Source: Rhododendron vialii (Eukaryota; Streptophyta; Magnoliopsida; Ericales; Ericaceae). From it: 64,000 bases of DNA. Below are positions 21,744 through 33,600 of this stretch, piece by piece; position 1 is the first letter of the stretch, and each line of letters starts with the position of its first letter. The translations under genes and the position numbers were made by a program. Below the pieces are notes generated by a model. The model was not told the origin of the DNA. It saw nothing but the letters and a program-made list of their open reading frames with translations, and made no database searches. The stretch spans positions 31,965,001 through 32,029,000 of the forward strand of contig NC_080566.1 of NCBI RefSeq assembly GCF_030253575.1. Reading direction: 5' to 3'.

Positions 21744-23353
21744 TGTAAAGACCCGTGATTTTAAATTTCTTTTCCTAAATGAATGGTTACTATGGAAAAC
21801 CGTATTTCAAATTAAAATGTGTATTTCATTAACGTGGTTGTATGGAAAGACGTGTCATCATGTGTAGAACATTCGGTGGATAATTAAGCTTTGAGTTCTA
21901 TTTTGAAATGATGTTTGGAGGTGTTGGTAGCGATCAGGGTTTGATTTGATGAATGTAGGTAAAATTCTGAAACTTTCCAAGCAGTACCGGTATTGCATAT
22001 CTCCCAGTACTGGTACCCGTTGTCCAGAGGCTATTCAATGTTGACATTTTGGTGCTAGTATCGGTACTGCATATTTCCAAGTACAGGTACCCGCTGAGAA
22101 AATTCTGAAACTCAGCACACGATCCAAACCATTATAAATAGAACCCTTAACCATTTTTCACACCCAAAACCACGAAATTGACCTAGAAACACCCTCTCTC
22201 ACCTACCCCACTCCAATCTCACTGAAATCCCTTGATTTCTACCTCAAATCTTCAAGATCCAAGTGTTTTCCACCTCAAACACACTTGATTTTTGAGTTTG
22301 GTGAACAAGGGGTAAGTTTTATGTTCTAGTTCTCACTCATTGACTCTAAATCACGTTTTTTTCTCTCTCCTCTCAATCACTTGTTGATCCACGCTTATTT
22401 ATCTTATTTTTGGGTTGTATTTACTCTAAATGCAAAGCTTGAGAGGAACTTGTTCTTGGTAGATTCTAGCTTAATCCATTTGATTCTCCTAGAGTTTTGC
22501 TCAAAACCCACTTCGGTAGGGAATTTCTCTCTCCATATGTTTATGTGAATGTGTGGTGTATAGATAGTGTTTGAATCGTCTTGCCATGGTTGGATCGTGT
22601 CAATGCATGTATTTTTGACATGTGAAAGTATTAGAACATGTTTTGTTGATGTTGTTTGATTATGAAGGACTAGTGTAAAGCTATGATTGAGTTTTTTTGT
22701 ATGATGCTATGGTTGAATCAAAGGTTAAGCCTTAATGGAATGCAATAGGTTAAGTCTTGATAAATCGCTCAAATGGTGCACCAAGAAGTTAAACCTTGAA
22801 ATGAGTACATAGGTTAAGCCTTGAAAGAAAAGTTTGGATACATAGGAACATGATGTGGTTGATTGTTAATAGTTGGGTTTCACAGAATGTATATCTCTTT
22901 TATCTTCCTAATCGTTATTGCACTCATCATTCCATAATCATATAGATTTAGTTGAGATTTTCTACTGGGTTAGTATTGCTCAACCCTTCATTATTTCAGG
23001 TACTAACCAAGAATAGTGACATTGGGTGTTGTGCATGCTTGACCATACATTTTGAAAGCTGACGAGGAGTTACTCTCACATCTTTTGTATATCGCCCCTT
23101 TTGAAGATGCAACTGTAAGTTTAATTATATTCTTTTGACTATGGATAACTGTAAACCTTTAACTCTTATTGTCTAGTACTTAAGCTTTTGGGCCATTGTG
23201 CTAAAGATGTAATATTGGGAACAATAGGAGTTAAGAATGTAATTTGATATTTATGACAACAATTAACTCTTCTGGGGTATTATGTTAGATATTATGAGCA
23301 TTTTATTTAAGAAAAAGCTTTACTTATTTATGTTGAAAATCAAGGGCGTGACA
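21744..23353 (+). mobile_element. Second solo LTR, near-perfect TSD
   Basis: It starts TGTAAAGACCCGTG and ends AAGGGCGTGACA, flanked by TTATC (21739-21743) and TTATG (23354-23358), a 4/5 match. Length is 1610 bases. A plus-strand TATA box (ATTATAAATAG, about 22131) is followed by a leader and a donor-like GGGGTAAGTTTT (22308). Upstream of the TATA box are paired motifs such as CAGTACCGGTATTGCATATC. The terminal 45 bases match the minus-strand solo LTR at 5820-8017. An internal motif AGGTTAAGCCTTxA recurs at about 22722-22822. Confidence 0.85.
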
Positions 23354-24407
23354 TTATGCCTGTGGAGATTGGGTTGGCTATAAGGATGAAAGAGAAGGTT
23401 GAGGTAGGCAGGGGCGGAGGTAGCATGGGGGGCGGGGTGGCACGTGCCACTCCTAGCTTCGGAAAAAAAATTATTTTTTATTGCAAAAATAACATTATTC
23501 TACGGGATGCAGGTATTATTTGTGGATTTTAAATATGTTGATGACTGTTGAGTGATTAAACGATGAAATTGTGTACCTGTTTGGATATTAAGAATATAGT
23601 TACTTTAGAACATGTGTGATTTTTTATGTATTAAGTATGTTGATGGTTGATTACATATGAAAATGGAGTATGTGTTTTCGGGGTATTATGCATAATTAAC
23701 CTTGGAATACGTGTACCTTCTTTTAGAGAAGGCTTTGAGAAGAATAATCTGAGAGGGGTGGCTCAAGAGCAATTTCCGACGCTCCTCCAGTAACTCTCCG
23801 GTGACTTTTCCTACGAGCTTTTCAAAATAGTTGCATCATGAAGAACGAATTGTTTTTATCACTTTATGCATAGAGAGAAGCAGGGATTGAGAGCTTCCTC
23901 CACCCTGAAAGAGATGTTGCATCCTTAATAGATTTTGGATTATATCCCAGATCGTTAAAGAATATAAATTATGGAGTACAAGTGTTTTCTCTCCCTCTCA
24001 TACCCTAAGCTTTTATGAGTTACTTGTTAACAATTCATATTATAAAACAGAGTTGTTTTTGTTAATAATGTCTAGGCATATAAACGAGAGCAACATCTAA
24101 TGTTAGATCACTTTCTGTTAACTTTGTAGCTATCAAATTATTTCTTTATAAAAGATTACAAATATTCTTTTAATAAATCCATACCTCTCTACCCTCACTT
24201 TTTAGGCAATGTATCTCTATTTAAATATTATATTTTATAATAATATATTTCCTTAGGGAAATATATATACATCAAAATGATAACTGATGTTTTGTGATGA
24301 TTGCAACTATTGCGTAGAGCAATTGGGTGAAATAGATAATTTATTTAAGCTTAGACTATGTTACATTCCAACATAACTTTAGGCATGGGCATCCGCTGAT
24401 ATGATAT
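23354..24407. other. Spacer with a possible hAT end
   Basis: CAGGGGCGGAGGTAGC at 23409 resembles the CAGGGGCGGA terminus of plant hAT-type non-autonomous elements. A degenerate partner CCTCCACCCTG lies at about 23900, but the flanking octamers do not match. The rest is AT-rich with no gene. Confidence 0.35.
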
Positions 24408-25020
24408 TGTGAGACCCCGCTAATAAGTAGTCCCACATCGGGACTTTGGGAGGAAAAAAAGGTAATATATAAGGAAAACTCGACCAACCACTATATAACT
24501 TAAGGTTAACCTTTTGAGCCACGTGATTAGGCAAATGATTAGCAGGTCAGCTGGGGCTGGTCGTTACAGTTAGTATCAGAGCACAACCCTAGTCTACATG
24601 GTGGGGGCCACCTCTAGAATCTGGTACGAGCACACTGATTGTGTTGTACAGAACTAAGTGTCACACCATGACCACCAAGGGAAAGTTGCTAGACCAATGC
24701 AATGAGGGCATTGCCGCCAAGGTGAGGAGATTGTGAGACCCCGCTAATAAGTAGTCCCACATCGGGACTTGTGTTGCACAGAACTAAGTGTCACAGCATG
24801 ACCACCAGGGGAAAGTTGCTGGACCAATGCAATGAGGGCATTGCCACTAAGGTGAGGAGATTGTGAGACCCCGCTAATAAGTAGTCCACATCAGGACTTT
24901 TGTGAGGAAAAAAGGTAATATATAAGGATAGATCTTATATACCAATAATAATAATATAAGTGGTTAGGCAAATGGTTAGCAGATCAGCTGGGGCGGGTCA
25001 TTACAGACATAGTATCAGAG
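24408..25020 (+). mobile_element. TRIM retrotransposon array: three LTR copies, two shortened internals
   Basis: LTR 1 (24408-24568, 161 bp) runs TGTGAGACCCCGC...GGTCGTTACA and is followed by a decayed tRNA-Met primer site (TTAGTATCAGAGCAC) and about 160 bases of internal DNA ending in a purine tract GGTGAGGAGA. LTR 2 (from 24732) is cut after ATCGGGACTT (24770) and joins directly to internal sequence starting GTGTTGCACAG. LTR 3 (24862-25005) is full-length and again followed by a primer-site-like ATAGTATCAGAGCAAG. The arrangement is what repeated LTR/internal recombination gives. There is no coding capacity. Confidence 0.82.
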
Positions 25021-25149
25021 CAAGTGATAGATCTTATGTTCGAACCTCACCACCTATATTATTATTATTGGTACATGTTTAGCCCATATGAAAGAGAGTT
25101 TGGCTATACGAGCCTACTAAGTAAGTATATCTATCTAAAGCTTTAAAAC

Positions 25150-26929
25150 TAAGAATCTTGTGGCCAATTGGACCGCTTGCCAATTTTTGCCCAATTTTTC
25201 CAATTGAGCCCCTCAATTGGCCAGCCTCCCCTTATAACTCCAAGTGTAATTTCGTCTTTCAGTTGTTTTGCAATGTGGGACGCGTGGTGCGTTAAGGAAG
25301 TGAGAATACTTGGGTTTCAGAAGTATCCATCTTTTTTCTCTCTGAAGTACACCGCTCTGGGAAAAACGTGAAATAACCCTCCTCTAAACTATCGCAAATC
25401 CAGAAGAGCCCTTCCGGTCCTTGGCTGCGTGTTCTAGATTCCACTCCCTTCTACAGCTTTCCTTCAGAGAAAGAGAGAGAGAGGGGGGCCAATTTGTGCA
25501 TTTCCTCCGTAGTCGTCGCCCCTTGCCCTTTTGCTACAGTGTCGCGGGACGTGAGAGCAACTGTATCTTTCTGCTTTCAAAGATATTGCGTCACGGCCCT
25601 AGGCCAAAATCGTCACCATAAAAAATCATGGTTTTCACTAGGTAAGCTCTTCATCTGGGGCGTGAATGGATGTATCGATTCCTGGGTTTTGATTTGTAGT
25701 GTTAATCGGTTCACTAGGTAAGTTTTGTGTTTCTTTGATTCAAGGTAATTTTTTCCGTTCGTTTTGCTTTATTTTTTTGGAATGAGTTGTGATTGGGTGG
25801 GTTTTGTGTATTCCCAGTGGTTCGAGCCTTTATCGCCCTCTCTTCAACCGAAGCTCTATTCTGATTTGCATCCCTAGGATCAGGGATTCAAGTAGTCGGA
25901 AGGTAATTTTTTTACTGTTTGCATATTTTTTTCTCCTGATTTGGCTACGTTCAAGTTGTTATTTAGGTGAGTTTTATGTTTTCGGTGGGCTTGTGAAGGA
26001 GAAGTTAAAATCACAAAAGGGATTATATATTGTGAGTGATTTTCATTATTTGTGTATCTCAGTGAATTAGTGTTTCGATAGAGTTATGTTTACTTTGTTA
26101 TATGATAGGCTATTGTTTTTTAAGGTTTTGTGGGTTTTGCTTTTGGGTATTGCTAGTGTAATTACTACGTACTCTTTTGCCTTTTATTTTCATGTGTTCG
26201 TATTTTCTGTGTAAAGGGGGTTTTTTGCTCATGTTTTGTGACAAAGGTAACGACAACATCAAACGTGTTAGTGGCTACCAAAATTTACAAACATGGTTTT
26301 CAAGTTGTGTAGTGGTTTATTTATTATAGAAAGAGAATCTGATTGATTTTGCTAGCACTACCATAACTTATTTTGCTGCTATCACAAATTGGCAATTCAA
26401 AAAATTTGCTATGATAGTGAATCCTATTTTCATTAGAACCTATCATTGTGGCCAAGTAATTAACTATATGTTTTTGTTCATATGCATGTATAGCTTGGTA
26501 ATTTTATGAAGGCTAGATTTCATTTTTTGGATTTTCTCAGGACTTTAGAGTGAGATTACTTCACTATACCAATAGTTGTTAGTTTTGCTTTTGTCTTCCT
26601 CCTCAATGCTCTGATAGGAGAATATCTAACTTGATAGATCAAAAAAATTAAAATACTATGAAAGGAGTGTACCTTTTTCTTTTCTATATGCAATTTTTCT
26701 CTTAACCTTGGATGATTGCTTTGCTCTTAGTTTTGTTTTCCATTAGATTATTATGATAATTTTAGTGTTATCTTACTTGTTAATAAAAGAACGTTCAATG
26801 GGTGGCAATATTTGGTCTGGTTTTTCCAATTAAGCCCCTAGATGGGAGGGGTTCTAGGTTTGACTTCAGGGGTATTTGTCATCAATATGCAATTTTTAAC
26901 TTAGCCGTAGATAATTGGTCCACTTTTAG
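25150..26929 (+). other. Leader-like region of an unidentified locus
   Basis: GA-rich and GC-richer DNA at 25370-25640 resembles a plant 5' leader. Several donor-like sites follow: CACTAG|GTAAGC at 25641 and CACTAG|GTAAGT at 25714, which look like a local duplication. An ATGGTTTTCACTAG at 25628 could be a start codon four codons before a donor. No protein family is recognised, so these are only hints of a transcribed unit. Confidence 0.3.
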
Positions 26930-27183
26930 GTTTCCCCGTTGATAATGGATTTTACTATGTTACTGTCGAGGCTCAGAAAACCATAGCCGCTGTGTCGTAC
27001 TGTAGAGAAAATAACTATGGCCAGATCACTTTTAAGCCAGATGTCAAATTCATGCGTGACTATGGTGATTTGTTAGAGTTGGGCGGTGATCTTGAATACA
27101 CAATAGAGAATGATTTAGTGATTTGGTTGGAGCCATTGTGCAGAATTCATTTGTGTGATATAGCACTATTGGTATTTATCTAG
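26930..27183 (+). CDS. Unidentified exon, first copy of a duplicated module
   Basis: After an acceptor CCACTTTTAG (26929), an open frame begins GFPVDNGFYYVTVEAQ and continues with AVSYCRENNYGQITFKPDV, KFMRDYGDLLELGGDLEY and ENDLVIWLEP to a stop at 27181-27183. Composition is protein-like rather than random AT translation. I do not recognise the family. The same module recurs in decayed form at 28322-28560. A further exon-like stretch at 27634-27738 (acceptor TTGTGCAG, donor GGAAG|GTACAT) reads NIPFNTPSKIANEEVSLAEM and on to PNISLGR. Whether these form one gene cannot be settled here. Confidence 0.4.
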
Positions 27184-28321
27184 CATTTCAAGTCATTACG
27201 ATTTATATATTTTTACTTGTTGCTGTGCTTTATTAATTTGAAGAAAAAATTAGAATTTCTTGCAAGTATATATAGTTTTTTCACTTTCTATTAAAGAAAC
27301 TTCTTTCTTCTAGGTGTTGGTTGTTGTTGGTATTTAGCATACATCTCGAACCCTGATATAACTAGCTTAATGGTATGGTTCTGTAATTTTGGAAGATTTT
27401 GGAAGAATATGATGTTGTCTTTGATTAGCTTAGTTGCTACTGTTCATTGAAGTTCAAGTAGAAGGATTGGAAACTCTAGATTAGCTTGACAACTTGTAGA
27501 ATAAGGAGCGATTTACTAAACAGGGGGACATAATAACTTTCGAATCAAAAGTAAGTTTAGGAAATCAGTCTATTTTTCCTACTTCTGTGTACACATGGTT
27601 TATCGTCTTAAGATATCTTATCAATGTTGTGCAGGTGGACAAAATATACCTTTTAACACACCTTCAAAAATTGCGAATGAGGAAGTTTCCCTCGCTGAAA
27701 TGGAAGGTACCTCAGATCCGAACATTTCACTTGGAAGGTACATCATTTCTCTTTTCTGGAAAGATATGATAGGTACATTATTTTTTGGGCCATTCTTTCA
27801 GTTAGGCTGATTTATTTTACAGATAGGACAATCTGTGTTTATTTTGGCAAGGTACGATCGGAACGCTTGTGTTTGTGTTGAAGGTTTCAGATGTAGACTA
27901 AAATTTTGGTCTTTGAACAGCAACCCCCAACTTTCCTGTTCTTTTGCCTCTGGTCTTTTAAGATCTTCTCTCTTTCATTTATTGACGAAGAGTACCTACA
28001 GTAGAACCCAAGTACAACGTTGGTGAGTTAGTGAAATGGCCTTGCCTATTAACTCTAGAATGCAAATTAAGAGTTATTCAAACTTATTATATTATATTAT
28101 TTGTTGTATTGATCATCTATTGTATGATTTGTGTATTTTTGGTTGTAATGATCATCTATTGTATGATTTGTGTATTCTTGAAAGTTAAGTGTTAGAAAAA
28201 ACAATTGTTGAGAGTATGTTTGTTCTTTGGTTGCTAATTTAGGTTGTATATATATGTTACAGCACTATGGTCATTCGTTCTCCGTATGTTTGCTGGACTA
28301 TGGAAAGGCATCCAATTCCAG

Positions 28322-28560
28322 GAGTTGGTGTTCGTGATTGTTATTTTGTTGTTACTGCTGAGGTCGAAAAATTTTATTTTTGCAACATACCCAAGAGAAA
28401 ATGACAGCACCATTTCCAAAGCACACTACAAATTCGTTTGTGACTATGTTGATCGACTGGGATTGGGTGTCGATTCACACTAGACTTCAGAGGCCTCCCT
28501 GGTAGTCTGGCTAAATGCTATCACTCATAATTTATTTGTGTGTGAAAGTAATGTTAGTAT
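28322..28560 (+). pseudogene. Second, frameshifted copy of the unidentified module
   Basis: After an acceptor ATTCCAG (28321), the frame reads GVRDCYFVVTAEVEKFYF, parallel to NGFYYVTVEA of the first copy. It then needs a one-base shift to continue as RENDSTISKAHYKFVCDYVD, RLGLGVDS and, after a stop, SLVVWL, parallel to REN...KFMRDYGDLLELGGD...LVIWL. The downstream introns also align (27190-27395 with 28570-28785, for example TAGCTGGTATTTGGCA), so a genomic segment was duplicated about 1.4 kb apart. Confidence 0.5.
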
Positions 28561-30651
28561 TCACTTAATATTTCTTTGATTAAAGCTTTGTGTTTATTTT
28601 ATTGTTTTCCTCTGTTAGTAGTTTAAAAAATTGGATTTTCTTGTGTTCATAAAGAGTTGTATCAGTAGTTATTATTTTTTTAAGAAAAGTTTTGCTTCTT
28701 GAGTGTGGATTGTAGCTGGTATTTGGCAGAAATTACAGACCTCCATTTGACTAGTTTAAGGGTTTGATTCTCTAACTTACTGTCTTTTATTTAGCAATTC
28801 TTTTCTTGTAGTTCTTGTTGTTTTCACTTTATTCTTTAGTGATGACATGATTATTGCATAGGTATTGCCACAGGAGTGTAAGCGATTTCTACAAGGTCAC
28901 AACAGGACAACAATCACAGAGCTATGGATAATGATACATGTACCATAGTTAAAATTCTACTTATAACTTGATGTTGTATAAATGTTAGCAAGTCATGTAA
29001 GTGCAAAAAATCATCATTGCCCTCAAGTTTTAAGCTCTTGTTCTACTTTAGCTCACTACAATTACAAGAGGGTGCCAATCTTGCCTCTCAGTTATTGAGT
29101 TTGTGGTGCCTTCTCTATTTTCTCTCCGTATTTAGTTAGATTCTTTTTTTTTTTTGTTCTATTTTCTTCCCGCATTTAGTTAGATTCATTTTTTTGCCTC
29201 TTGTTCTTTGAGAGTTAAGATAACTATGTTGAAAGAGCAGACTAACATTTACTTCTCAATGTACACACCTTAAACTTCCTCAAACATACAGTACATCACA
29301 GGCACAAAATTCATAGGCATGAGACTCACGCAGTTCACCTAGTAAGTAACAAAGTTACCTTGTCTCCAATAGCTTAAATTTTTAGATGAGTTATAGTGTT
29401 AATCTAACACCCCCAACGCCGTGCTTTACATTGATTCATCTTTGTCTCTTGTTTCTAATCCTTGTTTTGCAGGCTTAGTTGTTCGTGTATTCGGCGTTGA
29501 GAGAATGCTTGTGTTCTCTTTTAGATTTTGTGGGGGTATTTTGTTTGGCCTTGTTTGTCGGGTTTTTTGTGTTAGCTTTTGTGTGGGTCATTTTTTATTC
29601 ATATCATTGTACTGTTTATTTGGTTTCTTAGATATTTATGGGATAATAATAGTTCGTGGAAAAAAAACACACCCACAATTGTTTGTTTCTTCCTTAAAAC
29701 TGCTGTGGGTGTTAACCTCCGATAAACTTCCGACCACATCTCAATCAATTTCAGTGACACAAACAGCATGGAATCAATGTCAATCATGATTTTTTTTTTC
29801 CCTGTTGTTGATAAACATTGATCCGCAATAAAGATGAACAGCTTTCGCGTAAGCGAATGATACCGTACATACCAGTCTGCATCATTTGAGGGATCACACG
29901 AGAAACCTGGCTCATGCCGAACCCAAACCATTTCTATTCACAGATAAGCTATTGGTCTACCGCTGATTTAACAAACATCAATAAACAACCTACAACTGTT
30001 TATGTACCGAATACAATACAGCGACTGTTTCGCAGAAAGTCTGTAAATACTACGAAGTGAGATGCTGCCACCCAAAGTCGCTTTACAACTTGATAAATTA
30101 AGCTATCAAAGGAAAATTTTGCATTCTTAACACAGTAACCACACGAGAAAACATTTGACCAAACATACAGACGCAGAGCACTCCCAACAAAGATTGATCG
30201 CCATAACGTAAAGCAAAGCTGCAATTTCACATGTTTGACATTTTAGCAAAGATATTTCCGAATCTAACATTGATCCAATCTTCGTCTGCTAAAATACTAG
30301 TAGATACTAACGGAAGTTCAATAAAGTTGGTCCTCCAGCTAAAGAGGAAAACAAGAAAGACCAATATTAAGTCCATGTACTCAAAGAGAAACCTAGAATT
30401 TTGAGGTTCTAAACCCAACTTAAATTCAGCCTCAAGCCAAAACAGCCCTCTGGAAAACCCTAGTCCATCAACGAACCAGCTTCTCACGTTCAACCTTGCC
30501 CCGAACAATTCCTTCACACAAGCAACACCTGCAGACCTGCAAAGACTCAATTATATGATATACTTTCCAACGTATTATCTTATAGATACTGACGAACCCA
30601 TTTAGAAAATCCGAATAGCAGCTGTTGGGTTCAAGTGACAATCTATAATTC
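28561..30651. other. Tail of the unidentified locus and 3' flank of Acinus
   Basis: AT-rich. The + strand has exon-like fragments near 29475-29560 (after TTTTGCAG) with no recognisable domain. 29600-30650 is probably the 3' untranslated or flanking region of the convergent Acinus gene; no separate gene is supported. Confidence 0.35.
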
Positions 30652-33600
30652 CTACTGCTTGGTGCTTTTTCCCTGTGCCCTCAGCTTTGCCTCCACTTGT
30701 TCGTCGGACAATGGTAAGTAGTAGATACGCGGGGTTGCTTTGGTCTTTTTAAAGAGATCATCGAGAGTAAGAATGGGAGCATCGACTTTCTCTGGCAGCG
30801 GAAGTGGAGGTGGCGGCGGAAGTTGAAGCCGTTCCCTTGCTTGGGGAGGGTTGGACAATGGTGGTGGAGGGGGAAGAGGAAGAGGGGGTGGCGGTGGGAG
30901 TTGCTGGCGCTGAACCTGCGGGCGGGAAGAAGGTTGGGGCTGCGACTTGGGAGGAGGTGGAGGTGGAAGGATGGTGGGGGACGTAATGACGGGTGATGCT
31001 GGTGCCTGAGCGGGCGGGGGAGTCGGCTCCACTCGAACTTTCACTTCCTGGGGGTCAACAAACTCAGCCACAAGGAGTCGCCCTCCATTAGTGGGCCATT
31101 GCAAATTGTACACAGCGTTTCGGGTCTCTACGGCTTCTTCCACAGAAGAATACTGCATCAAGAAAGTAATTACCCGGCAATAAGTACAGTTATTCCGATG
31201 CATTCAAATTTCTAAGAAAATGGATTTCCGCAAGAACAAATCAAACATTTATTTTCCTATTTTATCATTTGAGTCAGACTAAGTTAGAATTTTTCATTTG
31301 TTCCTCTTTTCAATTTTGATTTCTGGGTCTATCCAAAATTATTTTGTAGGCAATACATTTATTTTGGAGGATAGTAAAAAACAATGAAAGAAAGAAGTTC
31401 TATGACAAAATGCCACGTAAGAGTGAGAAACAGTGTCAAGGCTTATTGCTTGACAACAGAAACTACATTTCCATAGGCCTGTAGTATACAAGGTGTCAAA
31501 AAACCAATGCATCCTCCAGTTCGCCAAAAGCCTTGCACCTCATTAGGAGGTCATGAGTTTGGCTCCCCCTCCCCTAGGCTACAGGGTCGAAATATACCAG
31601 GAAACAAACATAACCACATGTATCCTCGTGCAAAAAACACATTTGCACATGAGAGAGAGAGAGAGAGAGAGAGAGAGGGGACTTACACTGACATAGCAGT
31701 GAGTTTTAATGTGGTCCATCCAAAAACTGGTTACAGAACCAGTTTTCCCAAGAAGTTCTTGTACAGCTTTTAGCGTAAACGGACGCAGGAAACGATCAAT
31801 TCTTAGAGAATTAGTAGGCGACTTCGGAGATGGTGGAACTGCCAAATGAGAAGGGAGAGTGAGGAAATTCTCGTGCTGAAGCAATAATTTCTAGAGATGT
31901 TAAATATCGGTTTACAAAAAACATGAAAACTCACCGACACGCTCCTTTGGTGGATCCTCACTTGCTGTGGAATCAGATCTAGAGAAGCTGCGTTTCATAG
32001 TAGCAGACAGTGGTGTGTCTCTAGGTGTAGTGGAAGATGCAGGGTCGATTTGACGTTCGGGAACTTTAAGGGTTTCAGTGTTCCACCTCCTCTGCCTCTT
32101 GGAAGTCTCATTGTTCCCTACTACTTGTTCTGTGAAATCAGTTGTTTAACAATTGTGAATAACACAGACAGTCAATGCTTGCTATTAAGAAACATACAAA
32201 TAAAAGACATTCTTGTTCAATAATGCATCCACGAAATCAACAGATGATGAAGCAAGATTAGAATGATATTTTTTAATTTCATTCCTACATGAAGAACCTT
32301 ATTAGCAACAAGCATTCCAATACAATCATAATGCAGCATTATATAGTCTGTGTTCCTCTCTACAAATAACCCACAATATGTAGGTAACCATGTACTAGGA
32401 GTCTAGGACATCAAAGATGAAAGCATTATATGTTTTGGTCCCTATCAATATTTTTTCCTAGTATTTCTATCAAGTGGCTGCCCCATATATATATCATACA
32501 ATATAGAACATCAACAATGTTAGTATGAACATTGACCCTAATCAACAAACTCAAGTACAGTATAAGTAAACAAAACAAGTTATATCGGGAAAATATCACA
32601 GAATGAGCCCCGTCACTTACATTTCGAAAACATGCATTTGCATGTGGTCTTAATGCAACAGTCCACTTCTTATAAGGGCGCCCTTACCGTATTACGGTAA
32701 GGGCTTCCCCTTTTCTCGACCAAATTTCGATGATCCGAGCCGCTCAATGTGTTCAGAATGTGATTTTAAGGGTACCCGCAAGAAATCAGCAAAAAAAAAG
32801 ACCGGGAAGGGCTTGATTTGAGCAGTTTTTATTTGAACCGTTCGATAAAATACAAACAAAAACTGTTCGGATCAAGCCCTTTCCGGTCTTTTTTTTTGCT
32901 GATTTCTCGTGGGTACCCTTAAAATCACGTTCTGAACAAATTGAGCGGCTCAGATCATCGCAAATTGGTCAGGAAAGGGACGTCCTTACCGTAATACGGT
33001 AAGGGCGCCCTTATAAGAAGTTTTGTGTATATATATATCGAGATCCACAATTCAAGGAAATACTGATCATTTGTCCACCATCCCAAGGTCCCTACCAATC
33101 AAGGGCGCACCAAATAAGCAAGTTTTCGTTTCCCTTTGGTGACAACTGACGAGCAAAGAACACAAGCAAGTTTGGATGTCTACATAGCAATCAACATCTG
33201 GAGCTCTGCGCACACCATGTGACCAACAACCCAAGAACAATATCCAAGTAGCAAGCCACCTAAAGGTACATCGTCTCCAGGATGGACCCTTGGAGTCATG
33301 TCAAGCCTTTCCCGAGGGGAAAGGCCGAGTAATGTAGCCATTTCACTGAACCAGTACTCCCACGCCTTGTCCATCTCAAGCAGTTACTATTTACAAGACC
33401 CACCACAAATCCAATATTGCCATGGTCTCCTAGGCTAGGAGAAGGTCAAAAAACCGCCGCTTAGGATCAAGGGGGCAATGCGACTTGATGGTACAGTGAA
33501 GAGATGACAAGGTTGGGCTAGGGGTGATTTCAGTTTGGGTTCGGTCGGTTCGGGGTAAAAGTTTCAAGGGCCAATTTGGTTCAGGGTGAATATTTCCAAC

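Noticed and set aside
24408..25020. Possible second target duplication (GATAT and GACAT) ending the TRIM array at 25005
   Set aside because: The pentamer at 25006 is followed directly by a primer-site-like ATAGTATCAGAGCAAG, so it is more likely the start of an internal region.
31530..31600. tRNA-like stretch (GGAGGTCATGAGTTTGGCTCCC) suggesting a SINE
   Set aside because: Only a loose box B match, with no box A, tail or duplication.
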